Shown here: positions 9,291 to 21,880 of the stretch, in pieces
Numbering within the stretch: position 1 is the stretch's first letter
How the letters are laid out: the number at the start of each line of letters is the position of its first letter
Source: Fistulifera solaris
Taxonomy: Eukaryota; Bacillariophyta; Bacillariophyceae; Naviculales; Stauroneidaceae
Direction of reading: 5' to 3'
DNA: 64,000 nt
Assembly: GCA_030295235.1 (NCBI GenBank)
Contig: AP026145.1
Coordinates: forward strand, 684,501 to 748,500
Program-made: the position numbers and the translations under genes
Notes under the pieces: model-generated
Database searches by the model: none
Told to the model about the DNA's origin: nothing
Seen by the model: the letters and a program-made list of their open reading frames with translations, nothing else

Positions 9291-12066
9291 ATGGCAACTG
9301 CACATAAGAGGACGCTGTTTCATCAGCTGGTGGGTTTGAACAAACAGGATGACACGTTTCACAGCATGATGGAGAGTTGTGCTAGCTTTGAAACACTTGG
9401 CGTACCTTCTGTCGAAAATGAAAGGGCAGCTCGGAGGACTATCTCTTCTAGGGTATCGCAACTCAAAAAAGAAACTAGCGACAAAAAAGCGTGACACGGA
9501 TTCTCCTCATGAATTTCTGGATGGTGAAATGAATTCCAGCTCGGCAAAGCCGAAACATTCGTCGGCAAGAAGTGGAAGTAAAAGTCCCGCACCGAGGAGA
9601 GGCACGGGCGATACGGAAAGTCAAAGTGACTTGGACTCGGTTGGCGGTAAAGATGTGGACGATATGGTGAATGAAAAAGTTAGCGCGAATCACGGGGATG
9701 TGGATGACTCAACCAAGCGGAAACGAAGGACCTTTTTCGGTGCGTTTTTGTTGCCGGGACACAACAGTAATAAAACACTTGATCCGCAAAACTCAACAAA
9801 ATCGCTGGAACACGACCCAGCGCCCAAACCGCATCCTCTGAATGAAAGCATTTCTTCGAAGCAAGAGACTCATCCTTTGAATCAAAGCTTATCTTCCAAA
9901 CAGCACGAAAGCCCTAGAAAAGTACGCAGTAAGAGACCGGAAGGTGAGCCGAGTCCCCCCGGCGAAAAGAGACGCAGCCGAAAATTGACCGAAAAGAAAA
10001 AGTTGGAAAGCGACTCGGATCAGTCACAGGGGAATTTGCACATGAGCCACGGCAAATCACTCCTTCAGGAAGGTGACAGCGACTTGCCTAGTCCTTTGCA
10101 AGGAAGTCAGCGATCCCGTCTGGCTGCAAGTCACACGTCTTTGAAAAATAATACGGACAGTGCGGTAACCGAAACGTCCACAAGTCCACGGCGATCGCCT
10201 CGCAGCAGGAAACGAAGTGAAACGGAACATCACGTAGAGAAGCGTAAGACGAGGCGGTCTTTGTCGCCACGAAGACGGCTCAAGCAACCATCGAGCGAAG
10301 GGGAGGTTGACAACCCAAAAGAAGCTGCGTTATCCCCGTCAAAGTCACCAAAGAAAAGAGGATCGTCTCCAAGACGTAGGCAGCTATCTCAGGAGCTCTC
10401 AATTTTGCGAGAAAAGACTGACATTGATCTTTCGTTGAAAACGCCAGTGATGGATGAAATGGATATGGGGAACGTATTGGTTGCACGAGCTGCGAGTGAG
10501 GGGAACAATAGCGAGCAGGATGAAAGAGCTACTCCGGATAGGAATGTTGACGCCAGTGTGGAGAACGAGAGTTTGAAACGGCAGAGCTCCGACGACAATC
10601 ATGTGAACGAATCTAGTCAAAAAGGCGATGCTGCTGTTCGGGTCAGGAAAAGTAGACAAGATAGCGAAAAGTCCCCCACCAGACGGAGTAGATCAGTGAC
10701 AGCTATCGTTCGAACAAGGCATGTCTCGAAATCTAGAGACCTTTCACTAAGCCCTGACAAACAGCGCCATAGGAGCACACGAGAATCTAGTGGGGAAGAG
10801 CGTCGCTCCCATGTGTCGAGTCGCGTGAAAGATTTATCCATGAAACTTGAACAGGCTTCCGAGAAACGACCCCGTGGTTCGTCGGCGAGTTTGAGTCCGA
10901 GGAAAGAGTCCACTCTGAATAATATGCTAGAGGCAGCTACCCATCTCGCAGATCGAAAGTGTCTGACGGTTGTTTCACCACAGGATTACGAGAAAAAGAA
11001 AAAAGGAACAAAAGGAGATGACGATTTAGCAAACCAGTCACCTTTGAATGCCACGGACACCACGAAAAGGATTTTGAAACGAACTTCGCCGAAAAAGTCA
11101 CCAGATAATGTGGCAACGTCGCCAAGAAGATCTACCCCTCCACCAAAGGTGCTGAAGCCGTTGGAATCCTCAAAATCTGCTTCAAAGAAGTCTCCAAGTT
11201 CTTCCAGAAAACCTATGATAGAAGCTGAAGAAAGTCACAAAGTAAAGGAAGCTGAACGAGGCTCGGAAGACGACGCGCGGGGTAGAGCACGACATAGAGT
11301 GGAGCAGCTGAAGTTGGAGAAAAACGAAGTGCAGCAACGAAGGCCCAGATCCAGTAGTAGACATAAAAAAGAGAGAGAAACGGAAGCATCGTTTGAACAA
11401 CACACAGCGAATCGAACCCACTCAAAATCGCTGAGTAAGTCATCCGATGATGCTTTGAACCAATCTCAGTCGAAGTCTCCACGAACAATTTTGAAGAAGA
11501 TTACTCGGCCGTCTAGTCCGAGTAAAGGCACTAAAGCGTCCCCAGTCGCATTAGATGATTCGGAACGAGATTCAAACCTCCGTAAATCGCCGATACATAT
11601 TGATGTCCAGCCAACGAAAGATATTCACTCATCACAAATTAAGATGTCGACGCATTCAATGCCCGAGAAAAGCGACGTGCAACGGTTTCGTCGTCCTGTG
11701 TCTAACTCACCAGGACGACATGCTGCTGAAATTCACGGTCAACGTAAAAATGGGCAGAAAGGATCAGGCGACACAGAAAAAATTTCTAAGAGAAATGAAC
11801 AGCTCATACGCAGGGTTATATCTGCTCGCAATTTAGACGGCCATCAATCATCGCACCATTTTGAAGTTGAAGAACTGACAAAGTCAGGAACTGTGGTGAA
11901 ACGGAAATTGAAAGTTGTTTCAGCAAGTGATGTCGAGACTCTTGGCTCGATGGTACTCCAGAAAGATACGGGCCGTGGTACTCCTAAACATAAGAAGGGA
12001 CATGCATCCCCAGTAGCTGCACAATTGCATATTCCTGACTTGGACGAGTCGCAAAAAGCAATTTAA
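9291..12066 (+). CDS. Long disordered Ser/Arg/Lys-rich protein (one apparent frame break)
   Basis: About 924 residues. The ATG at 9291 (context CATCATGGC) starts MATAHKRTLFHQLVGLNKQ, and this frame ends at a TGA just after a run of six A (9483-9488). The frame from 9418 onward continues to 12066. Removing one A joins them as SDKKRDTDSPHEF, which I take as the real protein. Almost all of it is low-complexity and charged, with dozens of SP, SPRR, RSPR and SPKK sites, many of proline-directed or CDK type, plus a small tandem repeat HPLNxSxSSKQ at about 180-200. No globular domain is recognised except possibly the last 130 residues, which are less biased (QLIRRVISARNLDG, VKRKLKVVSASDVETLG). A role as a phosphorylated scaffold or in RNA or chromatin condensates is only inference. 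Confidence 0.6.
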
Positions 12067-12227
12067 AAGTCAAGTATACTGAATACAATGAGATATCCAT
12101 GTTGGACAACTATGTGGATGATGTCGAGGAGAGTGACAGTGTACAATAAGCAGTAAGTTTACAAATTTTTCGTTCAAGATTTTTCCCCATTGCCATAATG
12201 TTTCGTTAGCTTTTCTGTTGATGAATT

Positions 12228-15200
12228 CTACAATGACTGGGAGAAATGAATGGCCGATAAGCTCGTATACTCATCGGCGTAGGCAGCAAGTAAAGCGTCC
12301 AAGTCAATATGTTCGAGATCAACGCCTGCCGTTTCACGCGGTTTCGTCGCAAAAAGATCCAATAGTTTGTCCGTTCCCATCTGAAACATAGTTGAATTGT
12401 CTGCGTTCACTAGTGCGTCGCTGACCTTTAGTTTTTGATTTTGTATCAACTGGATTGATTCCTCTATTGAGTCTTTCGTGATTAATTTGAAAACACGCAC
12501 GCTGTCATTTTGCCCAATGCGATGCGCGCGATCAATAGCCTTCTCAATTACGCAGGTCAGTGCAAATCTGCGGGTTTTTCTCAACGACATAGAGTCTTAC
12601 CTGAAGGTCGGCGAAAGGGTTAAAATCAGACTCGAGCATTATTACCATATTTGCCCCTGGAACAAAGTAAGAATTAGTTTGTACTGCTCCATATGACAAT
12701 ACGCCTCATCACTCCTCACCAGTTAAGTTCAAGCCCAAACTTCCAACTCTTGTTGTCAAGAGCATGATTGAGACAGATTTATCTGTATTGAAACCCTCTG
12801 CTAGTGCTGCTCTCTTTTCCGTAGGTACCTTTCCGTCGATTCGTGAATACTTTACCGACGGAAATTTTAGCTTTAGTAGCATGTTTTCGACGATATCTAA
12901 CGTCCTTGTGAATTGTGCGAAAATCAAACATCTCGTATCACCAAATCGCTCAACGTTCTCTGCTTCAACAAAATCGTTATGCGAGATCATCTGGCTCGAA
13001 AGATCCTCGCACTCGTCCTCGGGCAAATCTGAATAAAGTGCTGAATAATCGCCATCCGCTCCCATAGCCTGCTCTGAGAGTATTCCAGCTTCTGAAAGCA
13101 AGTACTGAAGAGCAGATATTTTTCCCGACGACTCGATCGAATACAACAGAGGCACCACTTTTTCGCTCGCTTTGTGTTGTTCTGGGAGTACGAGCGTTGG
13201 GTGAGAACATAGCAACCGCAGGAAAAGAATCGTTTTCAAAACGCCAGAGCCCATCTTAGCCGGGTCCATTTTTTCGGAAACAAGCATGCTTTCGAACCAT
13301 CGCAGGCTCTCTTGGGCCTCGGAGCGCGAACAAAACTCTGCGTAGACCTCCTTTTGTATCGGACTCAATGGCACATTGAACACCGTGATTATCTTTGGAG
13401 GTAACTCACGAAGAACTTGTTCTTTCTCTCTTCGGAGTATAAATGGGAGCGTTTGCTGATGAAGAATTTTAAGCTTCGAATTGCCTTCTTGCACGTCTAA
13501 TGTCGATGCTGTCGGTAGCTGGCTTTTCATTATTGGACGTGCATAGGTCTTAATGAAAGCTGCCGCACTACCAAGATAGTTCGGCATCAGAAAGTCGAAC
13601 ATCGCCCATACTTCATTAACGTTGTTCTGAACTGGTGTACCTGTCAAGACAAGCCTATGTTGAGCGCGGAGCTTCTTTGATGCCATTGCGGTGGCTTTAG
13701 ATGGTGTCAGAAACAGACGGAATTGAGGCACCTCGTACAACACGATGAGTCATCGTACCTGTTTTCGGATTTTTCAGTAAATGGCCTTCGTCTAAAACGC
13801 AATACATCCATTCGCGCTCACAGAACGTATCAACTTCACTTCTTAGCACCGAATAGCTTGTCACGATAATATTACAACCAGTAAACTTCTCTGATTTGAG
13901 CGCCTGACGCGTAGCCAGACTTCCGGAGTACAGCAAAGGGGGAGAAAACGTTCCCCAATGGGAAATATTTTTTAATTTCGTTTATCCAATGTCCTCCAAC
14001 GCTTGATGGGCAAACAATCAGTGACTTTGGTTCTTCGTTAAAAGCCCCATCTTTTCGATTGTCGTGATCATAGTGTGCGAGAGCCACAGCTATGAGGGCC
14101 TGAAGTGTCTTTCCAAGCCCCATACTATCACAAAGAGATCCGTTCAGACGAAGTGACTGAAGGAATCTCAACCATGATATGCCCTCTTTTTGGTAATCGC
14201 GTAGAATTATTTGACTGTTGGACAGCTCGTCGGTCACAAAGGTGGGCAGCTCGTAATTTGGAATCGGTAGTCCAAATATCAAGTGGTCGATTACATTCTC
14301 GCACACTGGTTCAAGACCACATTCTTGGAAAGAAACTGTTGTTGTGGACTGAGCAAATGGTGCATTTAAAACAAGGATTGAAAAAATGCTTGATGCTAAG
14401 TGAGAACACGCCTGGCTTGTATTGCACATGAGTTGCATCACAGAAGGCAGTAGCACGCGAACAAATAGGCAGACGGCAGTACCGCAGCCTTCCACGACAT
14501 CTTTCAAAGTAATTGTCACCAATAAAAGCCGTGATTCTTCGGCTTCTGAGGATAGTCGTGGAAGAAGAAGCCGAAGAATACGCTTCATTAGTAATGTTCC
14601 ATCCAGTTTACAGAGGGCACGCAAAATAGAGGAAGCCATCTTTCTCATATCATCGTGATCGTCTTTATCAACACAAGCTTCCTCTACCAAAGCAGGAGCG
14701 AAAGTCGCAATCAGGTACGCACTAATGGGCGTATCCGGTTGTAACCTTTCACAAACTATGCGTAAAAGGGACAACCCTTTTCTTTGATCAGGCGTCGTGT
14801 CGCTTGATGTAGACACGCAAGCAATCTTTGGCCAAAGTGGACTGCTAAGAAGATCTTCTACCGAGCTCAGACGTCTAACATACGAGGATAAAACGTCGCT
14901 TGCAACATCGCTTCGAATTGCGTTGCCCTCCTCGTCCTCTGATATGGCTATTTCACATAATTTGCTGATAACTTTGGTAAGGGTCGTCGAATGCATGCTC
15001 GGATCCATCTTTTCTAATAGAACTGTAAAAGCTGACGTAAGAATGGAAATGCGATCTCCGGTTTGCTGTTCGTTTAGGAGGGACGTCATCAACGGACGGA
15101 TAATGGGCGTCAGTTTAGCTGGGAAGCAGGCCATAACAATTGCACCCGCAATCAACGTTTCAATACGCATTGTCAGCAAGCTTGACATTTTTGAATACTT

Positions 15201-17507
15201 TTCCGGAATTGTGTACCCGCGTCTGAGAAGTTCTTCCGTCCATAAAGCTTTGTATCTCTCTCCAGATGCGCCTTGAGTTGTTTCATGAAACGTTGTTAAA
15301 AATGTTTTGAACGCTACTCTGCAATTGGAGACAAAAGAGTGCTCGAACGTAGCATTTTGTAAACCAGGATTCTGACAAACATACAAACAAGTGGGTGAAT
15401 TTCCATTTAAAAACTGAAGCAGAAGGTCGTTTGTCTCCCGTTGACTGAAGGCCTGAGATTTCTCGCATAGGCAACTGTATAATAAACTAGAAGCTTCGAA
15501 CTGATAGATCAACGGAGATTGGAGAAACATCCGAATGATACTTCCGTGTTTGAGAATTGCCATTTCCCATTCTGTGGAAACGACAAAAGTGGCTAGTGCT
15601 CCCGCCAGACGGAGAGGAAGGACAGCCTCATCCTTTACCATTTTGCGCTTACTATCCCAATAATAGAACAACAACAACTCGTTTTCCAACATCTTGAAAA
15701 GCAACGTGGAGCGATGTTGAATCAGTCTGCATATATCAGAAAGAAGATCCCAAATGGCTGATTGTTCCGCTTCTATTATATAATTGACATTGTCGTCTTT
15801 CTCGGTGGATTCCTTGGGTGCTGTAAGCATGACGAATATCCGCTGTATAAGCTGACAGAACACACTTAAATCATCATCAGTAATGAAAGGTGACTTGCTC
15901 GAAAGATTTGTCTTGTAAACAGCTGAGAGAGATTTGACGGCCCTCAGGCAAGCCAGTCGAACCGAACCAAACTCTGAGTCGAGACGCGACAAAAGGATCT
16001 TCGTTAACTCGCCAAGATTCTCCATCACTACATCAGGACATTCGGGATAATTTGAAGCGCTCCCCTCCAAGAACGTAGCAAGAAGCTCCATTAGGTCAAC
16101 CAAAGAGGACGAAACATCCGCTGCATCTCGAGCAGATTTGATCACGATAGGGAAAGCCTCTGTAAAATAGAGTGGAATATGGTGTGAGCCTCGCATGCGC
16201 TCAAGAAGCAGCTGTGCAGCAGATCCCTTCACATCGTCGCTTTCGTCACCAAGTGACTGAACTGCAGTATGCCACAAAGTCTCTGGCAAGACTCTGTTAT
16301 CGATCTCTCGTGCTTCGCCCGTTTCCGATGATTGAAGTACAACCAAAATGTATTTCAAGCAAGTCAACGCTCCATGTCGTGGTTCCCAGCTGTCCTTGTA
16401 CTCCGCGAGCTTCTGCAAAACCTTTAATGTGTTTGACTTTTCCGCGCTTGACGCTAGCTGAAAGAGTAAAGAAATCAATTGGCCGGCTAGCTCGCGAACC
16501 GGAGCAACTACGCCACCCGTCCGGCACTCTGTGTCCGCAATCATGGCTCCTGCAAAATCACCAAATCGATCCAGCGCTAGTACACAAAGCGCACGTGAAA
16601 GCACATCCTGCAACCAAAGCCCCAACGCAGCTGTCTCGGTAGTATACGACTTCCTCCAAGCTCGTATCAAGCTGATTAACCCCAGCAATGCACCGTGACG
16701 GCGATGCCAAGCCGAATCAAACATTCGAAAAACTAACTCGGATGCCAGTAACTCTTGTGGATTGCGATGTGAAACATTGTTCGCTTCATTCGATCCCAAC
16801 GTATGATTGATTTCGGAAACGAGCAGATCACACACGGAAAAGGATTCGTTCGAAGATTTCGCGTCTTTTCTTCTTTTCTTGGCAGCTTGAATTTTCGTTT
16901 CGGCGTAAAATGCTTTCACGTCACTGACGCCTAGTCCAGAGTTACCCCCAATCACTTCGGTTATTTTAGCAAGTCCTAATCGTTCCGCCATTATTTGTCG
17001 TTGAAGAGCCATTCTTCTTTGCATGCGGCTTTTTCGACTAGTTTCATCGGAATCATCATCTCGAAGCTCCTGGTCATAGTCGTATCGCTCAAAGGATGTT
17101 GAATACAAGGCTTGTCCTTGCTCCAGAATTCTTTCGAGCGTCGAATTGGACAACAAATCATCTACGCGCAAGTAATGATACGCCGTTGGATCTTGAAAGG
17201 TGGATTGCATAAAGTTCACTTGGTCGCTGACGGGCAATTGTTGCGATACACCTTGCAAGGCATCGGCCGCTTGCGTTCGCGTCTTCCACGTAGGCGACGT
17301 GAGTCCTTCCTGCAGTCGACCCAGAATTTCCCACAATTGTGTGGGACTGCCAGTACAGCGTTGAAGATGAAACGAAGCTTCCTCTGCATGTTCGACCGTG
17401 CCCTCTAACACGAGGCGGAGGAGTCGTAGCGTATGTGGTGATAACGATGAAGGTGGAGAACTGCTCGCTTTACGCGACGACTCGACCGATTCGGAACAGC
17501 GTTTCAT
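12228..17507 (-). CDS. MOT1: MOT1/BTAF1, SNF2-family ATPase that removes TBP from DNA (one apparent frame break)
   Basis: Four exons (17507-13759, 13694-12720, 12656-12601, 12542-12228), introns of 64, 63 and 58 nt, about 1,697 residues. The N-terminal two thirds are HEAT repeats that clamp TBP, with the Mot1 hallmarks WHRRHGALLGL and WEPRHGALTCLKYIL. The Snf2 ATPase occupies the C-terminal 600 residues: LRDYQKEGISWL, Walker A DSMGLGKTLQ, DEGH box (as in all Mot1, not DEAH), LVLTGTPVQNNVNEVW, LLTTRVGSLGLNLTG, and the arginine-finger motif AIDRAHRIGQ. The small third exon supplies the expected NxMVIMLESDFNPFADLQ. A five-C run in the coding strand (13938-13942) breaks the frame just before LYSGS; one C fewer gives the phase the next intron needs. 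Mot1 uses ATP to strip TBP from promoters, acting both as repressor and activator. Confidence 0.93.
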
Positions 17508-18026
17508 GCTAACACTCCAAAGTATTCAACATCAATGTTTTTTTCTGACTTCAATGCACATTTCTTTTCTTGGATATGTTTCTTTTGCGATGTTTGATTC
17601 GATTTGCGTCTCATTTGTTTTCGTGAAAAAAGCGAGCACAGCGCGAACTCCAATGAACATCTCATCGTACCGGTACCCAACGGGCTTCACTGTAGGCACA
17701 AAATGTAGCAGGAATCTTTCATGATTGGATTCAATCATGAATCATTCAAATTTGTTAGGAGTACTCCGTACTGTTTAGTTTAGAGGGATTTCGTCTTAGT
17801 TATCAATTGAAGAAGCTGCATCGCTGCCCTTTTTAAGTGATACATCTTCACTTGGTCGTGGCATTGCGGTTAATTCTGCTATCTGTGACGGATTAGTTCG
17901 TATGAGTGTATGTACAAGACCTTATTTGTTTTATGTTTCTTTCCCTTGTACGGAGTAGTACTTTTCAATAGCGTAACAAACTTTTAATAAACATTTAGCA
18001 AGTTGTAAATCACAGGTATATCCAAC
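17508..18026. other. Intergenic region, MOT1 promoter and HMGR 3' end, with a perfect hairpin
   Basis: About 520 nt between two minus-strand genes. It contains a perfect 10-bp inverted repeat (17718-17741: TTCATGATTG, loop GATT, CAATCATGAA) some 210 nt upstream of the MOT1 ATG. No gene seen. Confidence 0.45.
17718..17741. repeat. Perfect 10-bp inverted repeat, 4-nt loop
   Basis: TTCATGATTG and its exact complement CAATCATGAA are separated by GATT. Its position fits either a dyad operator-like site in the MOT1 promoter or a hairpin near the end of the HMGR transcript. Symmetry is read directly from the sequence; function is unknown. Confidence 0.5.
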
Positions 18027-19939
18027 CTACTTCGTTGGCTTACGGTTGTGTTGCATGTGAGCTGCTACCACTGAAAAAAAAAGAAGGTATCGGTGAGTTG
18101 ATATTTGTTCGCCAGAACCCATCTGTCAACAGATACGTACAGGTGTTGGCAGCCAAGGCGGCCAAAAGACTCAGCTCTCCCGCCATGGTGGCGGAGGCAA
18201 TGACCTTGGCGAGTCGTTGCGCATTGTCGCCGGGATTGGCTCCACCGCCTTGGCAACCCAACGCCTTGAGACACGCGGCTTGTGCCGCCAAGGAAGTACC
18301 TCCTCCCACGGTTCCCACTTCAATACTGGGCATTGTACAAGAAATCCACAAATCGCCGCTTTCGGTCTCTTCCATGAGAGTAATACAATTGCTCGATTCG
18401 ACGTTCTGAGCGGGGTCTTGACCCGTGGCGAGGAATATTGCGGAGACAATATTCGAGGCATGCGCATTAAAACCACCAATGACCCCGGCCATGGCACTTC
18501 CAACTAGATTCTTGTTCAAATTGGTTTCAACAATGGCGGGAACCGTGGTCTTGAGGGTCTTTCGCACAACATCTTTGGGAATCGTCGCTTCCACGACAAC
18601 CGACTTGCCTCGACCTTCCAGCCAGTTGGTGGCCGCCGCTTTCTTGTCGGTGCACATATTACCCGACAGCGCCACGAGCGACAGTTCGGGAAATTCTTTT
18701 CGGAGGCACTCAATCACAGCCAACGTTCCTTTGGAAACCATATTCATACCCATGGCATCTCCGGAGAAACAAACGAGTCGCAAATAAACGTTCTTTCCCG
18801 CGATCGTTGCTTTGCATTCGTGTAACTTGCCAAAGGAAGTGGTCGATTCAAAGGCGGCCTTCATCTGCACAAAGTTCTCGGGCGTTTCACACCACAGTTT
18901 CAATTGCGCGGCGGCCATGGCGGTTGGCATGCGGATACAGGGCGCGCGGGTGATGCCATCGCGCACAATTTGTGCCAAGGCTCCTCCACCTTCGGTGATC
19001 GCCTTGGCCCCACGATTGGTACTGGCCACGAGACAACCTTCCGTGGTCGCCATGGGAATGTAGAAGGACTCGCCATTAATGGTCAAGGGACCGATGATGC
19101 CCACCGGTAGTGGAACATAGCCGACCACAATTTCACAATTGGCGCCATGGACGCGACTGTAATCCAAATCCGTCTCGTAGGGTAGGCCTTCCAGCGCTCC
19201 GGAGTGTCCTAACGAGGCGAGCTTTTGCTCGACCACAAGGCGGCGGACGGTGACCGCGCGATGACAATCCAATTGTTTCTCGAGTTCGTGATCTTTGATC
19301 TGGTTCGTGAATACCAGTTGAGCAATCTCCGCATCCTTTTTATCCTTGATATCTTCTATGATGAGTAATTTGTTTTGCTTTGACTGGATCGCATCGGAGC
19401 AAATGGGAGTCGACGATGCGGGAGGATGAATTTTGGAACTAACAAGAGACATACATGTTAGCTTCATCGAAGAATGAATCATCACTGAAACATCCTCCAA
19501 AGAATGATACTGCTTACCTTTTCGTCACGGGCGTCGACACAGTTTCCGAATCCTCGAGATCATGAACAAACATGACTCCAAAGAAGCCGAAAAAGTAGCA
19601 CAGCAACAGCGACCACGCCATGAGAAATTGGCACAACACATTCGAATCATAGGCAGTCGCATTGAGTGAAAATTCTGCCACCGAACAAGCAAAGGCCACC
19701 ACCACCAGCATGTTGATCCACCGAAAAAGGTGCCACTGGGGTTCGGGGCCTTCTTTCTGGCGCGGCACGCGTTGGACCGCCGTTTTTTGCCACTCGGGCA
19801 GTTCCGGTTGCTCCGCCAACGACAGAATGCCCCAACAACCAAACACGGTCACACCGACAATGACGCCGTACAGTTGATTGCTGGACACGGATACGAAGCT
19901 GCTCAATGCTTGACTCAGCTGTAAGCGCAATGACTCCAT
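18027..19939 (-). CDS. HMGR: 3-hydroxy-3-methylglutaryl-CoA reductase
   Basis: Three exons (19939-19518, 19438-18141, 18070-18027) and introns of 79 and 70 nt give 587 residues. The enzyme reduces HMG-CoA to mevalonate with two NADPH, the committed step of the ER/cytosolic isoprenoid route. The first exon encodes three hydrophobic segments (about 23-43, 75-95, 105-125) for membrane anchoring and no sterol-sensing domain, similar to plant-type class I enzymes. Catalytic residues are all present: Glu in ATTEGCLVASTNRG, Lys in TDKKAAATNW, Asp in GQDPAQN, and the His in VAAHMQHNRK. That last motif lies entirely in the 44-nt final exon; without splicing, the frame runs on into unrelated sequence ending at 18040. 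ATG at 19939 follows a purine-poor leader. Confidence 0.95.
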
Positions 19940-21281
19940 GGTTGTTTTCGTTGGTTTATAGTATTCGGAAAATGATGGAGATGTCTTTTGTTATTGTCAT
20001 CGAAAGAACGGCGGCTGCGGCTGCCGCAGAAAACGGGTGGGACTCACGCCGCGGCAGGCACAACATCCTGAGAAACATGGCGAACGGAAACGGAACAAGT
20101 ATCTCGGTTCATTCTTAGATACTTTCTCATCCCATGGACTCCGTTGGAACCTCAAGACAACACTTTATGTTATAGTGATACTTTTTTACTTAGAGCATTT
20201 GCTGTAAGACTAGAGCATAGAGAGCGAGTAATTCCTCGCCCTAACCTTATCCATTCGCGCAACATTGTCAACGAGAAACAAGAACTCCTAATACAGCTGG
20301 TGTCCGATCGTCACAGCACCATGTACCCTCGTACGAAAATCTACGTGTAGTACATTTTCTACGTCCGATTTCTCCGTAGGAGTAAATAGAAAGTAAAGAA
20401 TCTAAGAAAGAATAATCATGAACTCAATTTCAATTACATTTTATTCCTTCTGTTGACAATCTTACACATGTAGGAATATAATCTACGGTTAGCTGGTTCG
20501 ATTTCGTGTTTTCTTGACCTTGAAATGAGATTAACCTAGATTTTCGCCTCAGTCACTAGTCAGTCATGAGTCATGTTAACTATGTTATGCAGGCGACGAT
20601 GCTCACTTGTATAGGTTTGTTTGACTAAAATATCATCATTCATTATTATATTTAACAGTTTACTCAGTCTGAAGCAGAACTCTATCACCAGTAAGCAAAC
20701 ACGATGGAAAGATTGACAAATTAGTATAGTAAATGATTAGTTCTGCCAATTTCCTCGTCAAATTCTCTATCTGTTGGCTGGTAATCGCTCCACTCATTTG
20801 ATCTCTCAAGCTGCTTTCTCATCAAAGATTATTTGCGCTTTGTATTCACCACTGCCCTGACGAAACGCCCGTCAAAATTCATGACACAGCGGAAGTCTTT
20901 AACTTCTTTACTATCTTTTCGAGGTCGTTTGCGTGATTGCCATCGCCCCAAGTCCTCTCTTCATAAGAGCTTGCCGAAGTTATAATGAACAGCGCGCTTG
21001 CTTTCTTTATTTGGTCATAATACCTTGATTTGATTACGGTAAACTTCCGGAAGACCAACATGAGGCATTTAATGAGGGACTTCGAATAGGATTGATCGGA
21101 CGAAATTGGCACGTCTAAAGTCCCTCTTGAACGTAATTGCCGAAAACGGGCTGTATTTGATAAGAAACGGAAAGAAAATTTCGTCACAGATCAACGTATT
21201 CATGATAATCGTCCAATTCAACTTGACCAACAAGTGAGTGCCTTGTTCTTGCGATGTTTTTGAAGTCCGTCATGATCTGAT

Positions 21282-21351
21282 CTCGTGGATCAAGTTATAC
21301 CGTTCGACGCGAAATTAAAAGTTACACAATATATGTTCTTCGATCCACGAG
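21282..21351. repeat. 10-bp inverted repeat, CTCGTGGATC / GATCCACGAG
   Basis: Exact complementary arms at 21282-21291 and 21342-21351 separated by 50 nt. Could be the foot of a short stem or the ends of a small degraded element; no flanking target duplication is obvious. Confidence 0.4.
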
Positions 21352-21630
21352 GTGAGATGTTTAGAACGAGTTATCAGTGATCGAATGGTATGATCGGCAT
21401 CGTCAAAACAACTCGAAATTTGTCGCGATAAAGAGAGTTTGGAGGAATTTTTGGACCGGTACTCAAATCATATTTTTTCCGTTGTGGTAGGCTTCTACGA
21501 GGGCTACATGGAGTTGAGACGATCGGACACCAGCTGTACCAGTACCGGTACAGTACCGGTACCGGATCGTGCGTTGCACTTTCCGTCAAGGCTTTCCGTC
21601 CTAGACATGTGGCTTTTTCACTGTAACTTG

Positions 21631-21880
21631 CAACTTCACTTGAGCACCTGAAGTTTACTTTACTTTCACTTTACTTGAGACTTCGGTGAGTTCACTTGAA
21701 GTACCAAACCTACGTAAATGTACGTAGGACTGCGTAGATTAGGGATGAGAGGGAAAGGGCTAACTTTCACAAGCTCTGTGCGACACTCTTTTGTACACAA
21801 AACACTATAGTCAACCATTACCGCTTAGTACACTTTAAACTGCAAACTTCACTTGAAGGCCAGTGACTTTACTTTCACTT
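21631..21880. repeat. Dispersed direct repeats of ACTTTACTTTCACTT and ACTTCACTTGA
   Basis: The 15-mer ACTTTACTTTCACTT occurs at 21657-21671 and again at 21866-21880. Variants of ACTTCACTTGA occur near 21632, 21690 and 21846. The palindrome CCTACGTA/TACGTAGG lies between the copies at 21709-21728. The arrangement suggests an imperfect duplication of about 210 nt with the middle diverged. Confidence 0.4.

Noticed and set aside
13938-13942. Programmed ribosomal frameshifting in MOT1 and the other broken genes
   Set aside because: No consistent slippery site; both added and missing bases, in unrelated genes, at no common motif.
20879-21187. 102-codon minus-strand frame in the gene-poor tract
   Set aside because: No recognisable motif or neighbour relation; not supported as a gene.
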